DNA from: an uncultured Devosia sp.
GTDB lineage: Bacteria > Pseudomonadota > Alphaproteobacteria > Rhizobiales > Devosiaceae
Direction: 5' to 3'
Length of the DNA stretch: 9,398 nt
Assembly (NCBI GenBank): GCA_934553185.1
Contig: CAKTFF010000055.1
Location: 1 to 9,398 of the forward strand
A model generated the notes under the pieces. It was given only the letters and a program-made list of their open reading frames with translations, ran no database searches and had not been told where the DNA came from. Shown here piece by piece: positions 1 to 5,727 of this stretch. Numbering within the stretch: the first letter of the stretch is position 1; each line of letters starts with the position of its first letter. A program made the position numbers and the translations under genes.

Positions 1-415
1 CGATCGGGTGGCCGGGATTGGTGACCCAAAGTCGCTCCCGCTCACCCGCCTCGCGCCAGTGAAGGCCACACGGCGACCCCATCAGGCGCTTGAAGATCTT
101 GGAGAAGTGCCCGGAATGGAGGACGATCATCCCCATGCCTTCCCAGACGCGCTTGGCGATGCGCTCGACAATCTCATCCTCGACCTGACCATGGGCCGCA
201 TGACCCCACCAGACCAGAACATCGGTTTCTGCCAAAGCCTCGACGGTGCAGCCATGCTCGGGCTCCTGCAGCGTCGTGGTCTTGGTGACGATGTTGCTGT
301 CGCTCGACAGCAGCGCGGCAATCTGGTTGTGCATGCCGTTGGGGTAGTTATCGGCAACGATCTTGTTCTTCTGCTCGTGGACGTTTTCGCCCCAGATCAG
401 GGTGCGGATCGGCAT
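1..415 (-). CDS. thuA: ThuA family protein (trehalose utilisation), 3' part cut by window edge
   Basis: The first 138 residues are visible from an ATG at 415, with a GGAG Shine-Dalgarno at 423-426 (7-nt spacer). The reading frame is still open at base 1, so the C-terminal part is missing; family members are usually about 220-270 aa. The N-terminus ([15 protein letters not shown]), the WWGHAAHG segment (69-76) and the [15 protein letters not shown] segment (99-113), followed by a C-x-LHWRE stretch (116-122), are characteristic of the ThuA family, which has a class I glutamine-amidotransferase-like fold. In Sinorhizobium meliloti, ThuA works with the dehydrogenase ThuB in trehalose catabolism through keto-sugar intermediates; its exact step is not visible here. 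The gene lies 170 nt downstream of aglK on the same strand, so it is probably the first catabolic gene after the transporter. A cytoplasmic location is inferred from the absence of a signal peptide. Family assignment is strong; the trehalose substrate is inference. Confidence 0.88.
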   Translation of the reverse strand, partial: MPIRTLIWGENVHEQKNKIVADNYPNGMHNQIAALLSSDSNIVTKTTTLQEPEHGCTVEALAETDVLVWWGHAAHGQVEDEIVERIAKRVWEGMGMIVLHSGHFSKIFKRLMGSPCGLHWREAGERERLWVTNPGHPI

Positions 416-585
416 GGGTTAGCTCCATTTGATGAGGCGGCAGGAAGGCAGGGATCCTTCCTGATCTATCTGCGCCATTTCGGCCTCGGCCAATATCCCC
501 TCCGTTTCGAAGGGAGCTTCCCGCTCTGCTGCGGTTGACACGACAAAGGATCGACGTGGCGACTCTGAACGCGTACGGGCCGGCC
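416..585 (-). other. aglK-thuA intercistronic gap with a small hairpin
   Basis: This 170-nt gap separates the aglK stop codon from the thuA start. It contains a perfect inverted repeat, CAGGAAGG (441-448) and CCTTCCTG (456-463), with a 7-nt loop. No T-run follows on the minus strand, so it does not look like an intrinsic terminator. I see no convincing promoter or small gene here. The likely reading is a transcribed spacer that sets mRNA processing or the relative expression of thuA and the transporter genes. Confidence 0.5.
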
Positions 586-1590
586 TTAGCGCACCGGCTT
601 ACCTGCCGCGTCGAAACAATGAACCTTGTCTGCCATGGGTGTGATATGCACGACGTCGCCGCTCTTGAAGCGATTGGTGCCGTCAAGACGCACGACAACC
701 GGCTCTTCGGTTCCCATTTCGAGATAGACGTAGGAGTCGGCGCCCAGATTTTCGGTGTGGATCACCGTGCCTGTCCAGGTGCCGCCCGTTTGAACGATGT
801 CGATATGTTCGGCGCGAATGCCGAGCGTATGCGTGTTGAACTGGGCCGCCGGCGCGCCGGTGATGAAATTCATCTTGGGTGAGCCGATGAACCCGGCGAC
901 GAACAAGGAATTGGGCTGCTCATAGAGCTCCATGGGCGTGCCCACCTGCTCGATCACGCCATCGCGCAACACGCAGATGCGGTCGGCCAGCGTCATGGCT
1001 TCCACCTGGTCATGCGTCACATAGATCATGGTGACGTTGTCCATGCGCTCATGCAGCTTGGCGATCTCGATGCGCGTCTGTACGCGCAGTGCGGCATCCA
1101 GGTTCGACAAGGGCTCGTCGAACAAAAACACCTTCGGATCTCGCACGATGGCGCGCCCGATGGCGACACGCTGGCGCTGGCCGCCGGACAACTGCTTGGG
1201 CAGACGATCGAGATACTTGGTCAACTGCAGCGTATTGGCAGCCAACTCCACCTTGCGCCGGATTTCGTCCTTGGGCAGGTTCTGCAGTTTAAGCGCATAG
1301 GCCATGTTGTCGTAGACGGTCATATGCGGATAAAGCGCATAAGACTGGAACACCATGGCGATGCCGCGCCGCGATGGCGCCCGCTCGTTGACCACAGCGC
1401 CATCGATCTCGAGCGTGCCTGCGGTGATTTCCTCAAGGCCGGCGATGCAGCGCAGGAGTGTCGATTTTCCGCAGCCCGAGGGGCCGACAAACACCATGAA
1501 CTCACCCGACCGGATATCGAGGTTGATGTTCTTGAGGATCTCGACGGCGCCATAGCGCTTGGAGAGGTTGGTCAGTTTCAGTTGCGACAT
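586..1590 (-). CDS. aglK: ABC transporter ATP-binding protein, MalK/UgpC type (alpha-glucoside importer)
   Basis: This 334-aa cytoplasmic ATPase would power the CUT1 sugar importer encoded by the three genes upstream. The nucleotide-binding domain is complete: Walker A GPSGCGKST (36-44), Q-loop glutamine 82 in MVFQSYALYPHM, signature LSGGQ (134-138), Walker B FLFDEP (155-160), D-loop SNLD (162-165) and switch histidine 193 in YVTHD. Residues from about 235 to 334 form the OB-fold/TOBE regulatory region typical of MalK, including the LGIRAEHI segment (256-263). It is slightly shorter than many MalK/UgpC proteins (about 350-370 aa). The ATG at 1590 has a GGGGGA ribosome-binding site touching the aglG stop codon (6-nt spacer), so the two genes are tightly linked. 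CUT1 ATPases are often shared among importers, so the aglK symbol rests on gene context rather than the sequence alone. Confidence 0.9.
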   Translation of the reverse strand: MSQLKLTNLSKRYGAVEILKNINLDIRSGEFMVFVGPSGCGKSTLLRCIAGLEEITAGTLEIDGAVVNERAPSRRGIAMVFQSYALYPHMTVYDNMAYALKLQNLPKDEIRRKVELAANTLQLTKYLDRLPKQLSGGQRQRVAIGRAIVRDPKVFLFDEPLSNLDAALRVQTRIEIAKLHERMDNVTMIYVTHDQVEAMTLADRICVLRDGVIEQVGTPMELYEQPNSLFVAGFIGSPKMNFITGAPAAQFNTHTLGIRAEHIDIVQTGGTWTGTVIHTENLGADSYVYLEMGTEEPVVVRLDGTNRFKSGDVVHITPMADKVHCFDAAGKPVR

Positions 1591-1602
1591 AAACTGTCCC
1601 CC

Positions 1603-2808
1603 TTACTTTACCGAGCCGGCCAGCAGGCCGCGCACAAAATAGCGTTGCAGTGCAAAGAAAACGATCAGCGGCACGATGATCGAGATAAAGGCGCCAGCCG
1701 TCAGCAATTCCCAGTTGTCACCGCGTGTGCCAAGAAGGTTCACCAAGCGCGCGGTCAACACCATCTTGTCGTTCTGCGCTCCAAGAAACACCAGAGCGAC
1801 AAGCAGGTCATTCCAGATCCAGAGAAACTGGAAAATGGCAAAGGATGCGAGCGCTGGAAAACTTAACGGCAAAACCATGCCGGTAAAAATTTGGAAGTGC
1901 GACGCCCCGTCGATGCGTGCCGACTCCATGATTTCGCGCGGCAGCCCGGCCATGTAGTTGCGCAAGAGGTAAATGGCGAGCGGCAGGCCAAAGGCGGTAT
2001 GAGCGAGCCAGACGCCCAGATATCCCTTGCTGTCCGCCTCAAAGAACCCAGCAATGCCGTTATACATTCGCAACAGCGGGATTAGCGACATCTGCAGCGG
2101 CACAACAAGCAGGCCAACCACCACGGCAACGATCACGCCTCGGCCCGGAAAGGTCATCCAGGCCAGCGCATAGGCGGCAAAGGCCGCGATCATGATCGGG
2201 ATGATGGTGGAGGGGATCGCCACGGCAATGGAGTTGATGAAAGACTGCGAAATCCCCTCAGCCTGCAGCACTGCTACATAGTTATCGAGCGTGAAGCGGG
2301 GCGGGCTTCCCAGCACCAGATACACGCGTGGCGCGCCAGTGAAGGTGAACTCGGCATCGGACCTCCATTCATAGCTGCCGTCCGGCTGGATGGTCAGCTC
2401 GCCGCCATCGCGCATGGTCACCGGTTGGCCGGCCGCCGTATCGTTGAGCGTCGCATTGGTGATGCCATAGGTCTGCACCTCCTGCCCGCTGCCTTCGTCC
2501 AGCAGGTCGCCGCGGATCAGGTATGCGCCGCCTTCCTCGATCTGTTCGGAGGCGCGGCCGACGCGGGCGGCGGACTGAATGGTGGAGTCGGTCAGCGCCG
2601 TCCACCAGCCCGAGACGGCCAGCTGATCCTTGTCGCGCACCGACGACACGAGCAGGCCGACGGTGGGAAAAGTCCAGAGCGCCACAAAAAACAGCAGCGC
2701 CAGATGCGCAGCCAGCCGACCCGGCTTGATCCGCCCAAACCGGCTGCGGCGCTCCGGCAATTGGGCGCCGCGAACCAATGGTGCAGTGGTTTCGTCCAAC
2801 GTGGTCAT
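1603..2808 (-). CDS. aglG: Carbohydrate ABC transporter permease, MalG/AglG type with a long periplasmic insertion
   Basis: This is a 401-aa inner-membrane permease, one half of the translocation channel of a CUT1 sugar importer. A charged N-terminus is followed by TM1 (about 33-55). An unusually long, hydrophilic, presumably periplasmic stretch (about 58-185) comes next, and then a standard MalG-like core with further membrane helices from about 190. The EAA cytoplasmic loop that docks on the ATPase is at about 294-315 (ESARIDGASHFQIFTG). The C-terminus QRYFVRGLLAGSVK matches the CUT1 MalG ending. MalG homologues are usually 270-300 aa, so the extra length is almost all in the insertion; AglG proteins of rhizobia are also long. 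The ATG (2806-2808) shares one base with the aglF TGA stop (TGATG), and an AGGGGA Shine-Dalgarno lies 7 nt upstream, so translation is probably coupled to aglF. Confidence 0.88.
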   Translation of the reverse strand: MTTLDETTAPLVRGAQLPERRSRFGRIKPGRLAAHLALLFFVALWTFPTVGLLVSSVRDKDQLAVSGWWTALTDSTIQSAARVGRASEQIEEGGAYLIRGDLLDEGSGQEVQTYGITNATLNDTAAGQPVTMRDGGELTIQPDGSYEWRSDAEFTFTGAPRVYLVLGSPPRFTLDNYVAVLQAEGISQSFINSIAVAIPSTIIPIMIAAFAAYALAWMTFPGRGVIVAVVVGLLVVPLQMSLIPLLRMYNGIAGFFEADSKGYLGVWLAHTAFGLPLAIYLLRNYMAGLPREIMESARIDGASHFQIFTGMVLPLSFPALASFAIFQFLWIWNDLLVALVFLGAQNDKMVLTARLVNLLGTRGDNWELLTAGAFISIIVPLIVFFALQRYFVRGLLAGSVK

Positions 2809-3821
2809 CAGCGCGTCCCCTGCTCGGCATTGGCCTGACGAATATTCCAGATCATGATCGGCAAGACGGCCAGCATCAGGATCACCGCAATGGTCGAGCC
2901 ACGCCCGTAATCGCCGGAAATGAACATCCAGCGATACATGAGGTTAGCCAGAACCTGCGTCTGGAACTCGCCATTGGTCATTGCGTAAACGATGTCGAAG
3001 ACCTTGAGCACGGTGATGGTGATAGTCGTCCAGACAACGATCAGCGTGCCCCAGATCTGGGGGATCATGATGTCGAAGAAGATGCGGATGTCGCTGGCGC
3101 CATCGATCCGCGCCGCTTCCAGGGTTTCTTCCGGAATACCGCGAAGCGCTGCCGACAGGATCACCATGGCAAAGCCGGTCTGGATCCAGATCAGGATGAT
3201 CATCAGGAGGACGGAATTGAGCAGCGGAATGGTCATCCACGCCTGGGGCGCAAAACCCATGCCGGTGGCGACGGCGTTCAACACACCGATCTGCTCTATG
3301 CCCGGTCCGCGATAGGTATAGATGAACTTCCAGATCACAGAGGCGCCGACAAACGAGATCGCCATCGGCATGAAGATCAGGGACTTGGCGATATTGCCCC
3401 ACCAGAGCCGGTCGGCAAGCACCGCAACAATCAGCCCCAAAGCCGTCGAAAACAGTGGCACGATCAACAGCCAGGCGATGTTGTTGAGCGCCGATTGCCA
3501 GAAAGTGGCGTCGTTGAACGCCCAGGCATAGTTGGCAAAGCCGACGAAGTTCTGACCGAAGCGATCAAACAGCGACAGCCGCAGGGTCTCGAATACGGGG
3601 TAAACGAGGTAGACGGTCAGGAACAGCATGGCCGGGCCAACAAACAGCCAGGGCCGGATCGAGGAGCGCTGCCGATCCCGGCGCGTCACCATCTCGCTCG
3701 GCATGGAGGCATTTGGCGCAAGCCACTTGTCGAGCAACCAGTTGGTGCCCCAGAAATAAGCACCGCAGACCGCCAGCGCGACGACGACCGCCGTCGCAGC
3801 TCCCAAAATTTGCGGGAACAT
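2808..3821 (-). CDS. aglF: Carbohydrate ABC transporter permease, MalF/AglF type
   Basis: This 337-aa inner-membrane permease is the partner of the downstream MalG-like protein in the sugar channel. It has an extra N-terminal hydrophobic segment (about 3-25) before a basic linker (RRDRQRSSIRP) and the conserved start of the permease core (WLFVGPAMLFLTVYLVYPVF). Several further helices follow. The EAA loop is EAARIDGASDIRIFFDIMIP at about 235-254. The length and extra N-terminal helix resemble AglF rather than the shorter typical CUT1 permease. I chose the ATG at 3821 over a GTG at 3839 in the same frame because a strong GGGGGAG Shine-Dalgarno sits 6 nt before it; the GTG would place that signal inside the gene. 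The stop overlaps the next start. The type assignment is firm; the symbol depends on the operon context. Confidence 0.87.
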   Translation of the reverse strand: MFPQILGAATAVVVALAVCGAYFWGTNWLLDKWLAPNASMPSEMVTRRDRQRSSIRPWLFVGPAMLFLTVYLVYPVFETLRLSLFDRFGQNFVGFANYAWAFNDATFWQSALNNIAWLLIVPLFSTALGLIVAVLADRLWWGNIAKSLIFMPMAISFVGASVIWKFIYTYRGPGIEQIGVLNAVATGMGFAPQAWMTIPLLNSVLLMIILIWIQTGFAMVILSAALRGIPEETLEAARIDGASDIRIFFDIMIPQIWGTLIVVWTTITITVLKVFDIVYAMTNGEFQTQVLANLMYRWMFISGDYGRGSTIAVILMLAVLPIMIWNIRQANAEQGTR

Positions 3822-3827
3822 AGCCTT

Positions 3828-3834
3828 CTCCCCC
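3828..3834 (-). promoter_or_regulatory. Ribosome-binding site deciding the aglF start
   Basis: On the minus strand this reads GGGGGAG, with a 6-nt spacer to the ATG at 3821. It favours that start over the in-frame GTG at 3839, which lies upstream of the signal. Confidence 0.7.
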
Positions 3835-3881
3835 CACACCGCTTCTTGTCAGTTTTTCTCCGGCCGCGGCATGCCGGAAAT

Positions 3882-3908
3882 GAACCCGGTGCGCGAGGCA
3901 CCGGGTTC
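3882..3908 (-). promoter_or_regulatory. GC-rich intercistronic hairpin between aglE and aglF
   Basis: Bases 3882-3892 and 3898-3908 form a perfect 11-bp inverted repeat (GAACCCGGTGC on the plus strand) with a 5-nt loop, just 7 nt after the aglE stop codon. On the minus-strand transcript it is followed only by ATTT, so it is at best a weak terminator. A second short palindrome, CGGCATGCCG, lies at 3867-3876. Such hairpins after a binding-protein gene (known from malE-malF) protect the upstream mRNA and lower downstream expression, giving more binding protein than permease. That role here is inferred. Confidence 0.75.
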
Positions 3909-3915
3909 GGTTTGC

Positions 3916-5283
3916 TTAAAGGTTGTCCCAAGCGGCCTGGATCTGGTCGGCAGCTTCCTGCGCAGACTTGCCGTTTACGAAGTCCACCATGCCGGTCCAG
4001 AACGCGCCGGCACCAATGGCGCCTGGCATCAGGTCCGAGCCGTCGAAACGGAAGGTCGTTGCATTGAGCAGGATGTCGCCCAGCGCACGGTTGGCATCGC
4101 TGTTGTAGAGATCGACATTGACGCCCGAGTAAGCGGTCAGGAACGAGCCGTTTTCCTGCGCCATCCAGATCTCATGGGCCAGCGGGGTCTTGAGGAAGTC
4201 GATAAACGCGCGAGCGGTCGGGGAATCCTTGGTGATGGCGGCAAGGTTGCCCGAGCCGAGCACCGGATTGCCGAGGTCCTTGGAGGCATAAGGGGGCAGG
4301 TAGAAGAAGTCGTAATCGACCCCTGCTTCCGATCCTTCCGGGAAGAAGCCGGGGATAAACGACGCCTGGCGATGGAGGTAGCACTGCGGCGGCACGGCAA
4401 AGAGGCCTGCCGGGCTGTCGCCAAACGCCGTGGTCGTTACCGCGGCAACGCCACCGGCAACCATGTCTTCGTTCTTGGCAATCGAGCCGAACAGCTCGAT
4501 GGCTTCCACGATGCGCGGATCGTTGAACGGGATCGAGTTGTCGACCCAGCCGTCATAAACTTCAGGCGGCTGCGTGCGCAGCAGGATGTCTTCGATCCAG
4601 TCGGTGGCCGGCCAGCCGGTGGCGCCGCCCGACTCAAGCCCGATGCACCAGGGCGTGCCGCCATCGGCAACGATCTGGTCCTGAAGCGCAACGAGATCCT
4701 CGAAGGTCTCGGGAACTTCATAGCCCATTTCGGCGAAGTTGTCCGGGGAGTACCAGACCAGCGACTTCACTTCCTGCTTATAGGGGAAGGCATATTGTGC
4801 GGTGGTGCCGTCCTGGCCTTCATACTGGCCCAGGGCTGCCCAGGAGTCGCCGGCGCTGTAGTTTTCGGTGAGCCAGGTCGTGGTCTCTTCGCCCAGATCG
4901 GTCAGTGCACCCTGTGCGGCGAAATCGGCCAGAAGGCCGGGCTGCGGCAGAATGGTGACATTGGCCGGGCTGCCGGCAGCGATATCGATGCGGGCCTGCT
5001 CTTCGTAGTTCTTGGACGAGCCGTTCTGCACGTCGATGCCGGTGGCATCGACGAAGTATGCCAGAACAGCTTCGAACTGAGCCTTGTCGCTGGGCTCGGC
5101 CCAGGCGTTCCAGATGCTGAGCGGCTGGCCTTCAAGACCGGTATGGGCGGCGGCAAATTCTTCGAGCGAATCCCAGCTGAATTCGCCTTCACCCTTGGGG
5201 AACATCAGCTCCTGTGCCTGGGCGCTGGTTGCCACCAGCGACACGCCAAGCAGAAGCGCCGGCAACGATTTCGATAGTTTCAT
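3916..5283 (-). CDS. aglE: Extracellular sugar-binding protein of a CUT1 (alpha-glucoside type) ABC importer
   Basis: This 455-aa periplasmic binding protein captures the substrate and delivers it to the AglF/AglG channel. A Sec signal peptide is visible: basic MKLSKS, a hydrophobic LPALLLGVSLVA core, and a TSAQA cleavage site after about residue 23. The mature protein begins QELMFPKGEGEFSWDSLEEF. The body has features of family 1 solute-binding proteins, such as the PLSIWNAWAEPSDKAQFEAV strand-helix and the aromatic-rich segment GGATGWPATDWIEDILL, which is a plausible sugar-stacking region. The length fits AglE (about 450 aa) better than the shorter trehalose-binding ThuE type. I chose the ATG at 5283 over an in-frame TTG at 5301 because GGGAGG lies 6 nt upstream (5290-5295) and gives a clean signal peptide. 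It is the first gene of the operon, under a LacI-type operator. The exact sugar cannot be read from the sequence. Confidence 0.87.
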   Translation of the reverse strand: MKLSKSLPALLLGVSLVATSAQAQELMFPKGEGEFSWDSLEEFAAAHTGLEGQPLSIWNAWAEPSDKAQFEAVLAYFVDATGIDVQNGSSKNYEEQARIDIAAGSPANVTILPQPGLLADFAAQGALTDLGEETTTWLTENYSAGDSWAALGQYEGQDGTTAQYAFPYKQEVKSLVWYSPDNFAEMGYEVPETFEDLVALQDQIVADGGTPWCIGLESGGATGWPATDWIEDILLRTQPPEVYDGWVDNSIPFNDPRIVEAIELFGSIAKNEDMVAGGVAAVTTTAFGDSPAGLFAVPPQCYLHRQASFIPGFFPEGSEAGVDYDFFYLPPYASKDLGNPVLGSGNLAAITKDSPTARAFIDFLKTPLAHEIWMAQENGSFLTAYSGVNVDLYNSDANRALGDILLNATTFRFDGSDLMPGAIGAGAFWTGMVDFVNGKSAQEAADQIQAAWDNL

Positions 5284-5310
5284 CAACAACCTCCCGTTCA
5301 AAAAAGATGC

Positions 5311-5328
5311 GGCGGGTCTGCACCCGCC
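5311..5328 (-). promoter_or_regulatory. Hairpin in the aglE mRNA leader
   Basis: GGCGGGT (5311-5317) and ACCCGCC (5322-5328) form a perfect 7-bp stem with a 4-nt loop, inside the predicted untranslated leader and upstream of the aglE ribosome-binding site. It does not cover the Shine-Dalgarno, so stabilisation of the 5' end is more likely than translation block. Confidence 0.45.
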
Positions 5329-5342
5329 AGCGCGCTTTGCTC

Positions 5343-5356
5343 TTAAAGCGCTTTAA
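5343..5356. promoter_or_regulatory. LacI-family (AglR-like) operator of the sugar importer operon
   Basis: TTAAAGCGCTTTAA is a perfect 14-bp palindrome with a central CG, the hallmark of LacI-family repressor sites. It begins 5 bp downstream of the predicted aglE -10 box and so covers the expected transcription start, the classic place for repression. A partial copy of the right half (GCGCTTT) lies at 5332-5338, and an AAAGCGC core recurs at 5441-5447 and could be an auxiliary site. No regulator gene is in the window. AglR as the regulator is inferred from the operon content. Confidence 0.7.
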
Positions 5357-5361
5357 CAACC

Positions 5362-5391
5362 ATAGCAACCAGACCCCCCTTAGGCTGTCAA
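5362..5391 (-). promoter_or_regulatory. Predicted sigma-70 promoter of aglEFGK
   Basis: On the minus strand a perfect -35 box TTGACA (5391-5386) is followed, after an 18-bp spacer, by a weak -10 box TGCTAT (5367-5362). Transcription would start near 5355, within the palindromic operator, leaving a leader of about 70 nt before the aglE ATG. The -35 match is strong and the -10 is poor. Confidence 0.55.
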
Positions 5392-5606
5392 GCTGAAGAA
5401 CGTAAGCTTGCCAACACCATGCACTGTTTTCGTGATGCACAAAGCGCATAGTTGGCAGCACGCAAAAGCCTTGTGGCAAGCTACTTTCGCCATCTGGACG
5501 AAACTGTCACAAACGGGCACTGTCCTGGGGCAGCTAGGGCAGCGGAGCGGGCCAGGGAGGGTCGGCGCAGACGAGTAAGCGGCGGCTGAAAACAGCGAAT
5601 AAACAG

Positions 5607-5646
5607 CTGTCACATGCCGTTCTGCAGACCGTCATTGCACTGTCAT
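5607..5646 (+). promoter_or_regulatory. PhoB-binding-site (Pho box) array upstream of the second importer
   Basis: Four units start exactly 11 bp apart: CTGTCAC (5607), CGTTCTG (5618), CCGTCAT (5629) and CTGTCAT (5640). The last two form a near-perfect Pho box (7-bp direct repeats of CTGTCAT with a 4-bp spacer), unit one matches 6 of 7 bases, and unit two is degenerate. PhoB usually replaces the -35 contact and sits about 10 bp before the -10. Here TACTTG (5657-5662) is at that distance but is a weak -10. The array faces the binding-protein gene at 5728. Induction by phosphate starvation is inferred. Confidence 0.68.
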
Positions 5647-5670
5647 ATGGCCCCACTACTTGCCTGCCCC

Positions 5671-5707
5671 GGTTCGCCGCTGCGTCCGCAAAGGACGCCA
5701 TCGAACC
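5671..5707 (+). promoter_or_regulatory. Bulged hairpin in the leader of the second importer operon
   Basis: Two nested perfect stems are visible: outer GGTTCG (5671-5676) with CGAACC (5702-5707), and inner GCGTCC (5682-5687) with GGACGC (5693-5698) around a GCAAA loop. The sequence GCTTTT follows immediately, and then the AGGGAG ribosome-binding site (5715-5720). It may be a 5' stabilising structure or a weak attenuator. The T-run is too short for a confident terminator. Confidence 0.5.
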
Positions 5708-5727
5708 GCTTTTCAGGGAGACTGAAC

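Larger units (their letters stand above)
5284..5727. other. Divergent intergenic regulatory region between the two transporter operons
   Basis: These 444 bp contain no convincing gene; a 77-codon minus-strand frame (5380-5613) has no family signature and overlaps the promoter elements. The aglE promoter, operator and leader hairpin occupy 5311-5391. The Pho-box array and second leader hairpin occupy 5607-5707. The stretch between (5392-5606) has several repeats without a clear assignment. These are an inverted 9-mer AGCTTGCCA (5405-5413) / TGGCAAGCT (5474-5482), a related GTTGGCA (5451-5457), and a direct ATGCAC pair 16 bp apart (5419 and 5435). Confidence 0.7.

Noticed and set aside
2778..5277. 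Two long plus-strand open frames (429 and 468 codons) opposite the aglF and aglE genes
   Set aside because: They lie antisense to clearly recognisable transporter genes, have no family signature, no signal peptide and no good ribosome-binding site. Long antisense frames are common in GC-rich coding DNA.
5504..5526. A further Pho box (CTGTCAC at 5504 and CTGTCCT at 5520)
   Set aside because: The two units are 16 bp apart rather than 11, so they do not have the PhoB spacing.
5380..5613. Possible small minus-strand protein (77 codons) in the divergent region
   Set aside because: It overlaps the aglE -35 region and ends at the Pho boxes, is Cys/Ser-rich without a known pattern, and lacks a convincing ribosome-binding site.
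5671..5710. Intrinsic terminator upstream of the second importer
   Set aside because: The stem is bulged and only four T residues follow, with a ribosome-binding site and gene start directly after. A leader structure fits better.
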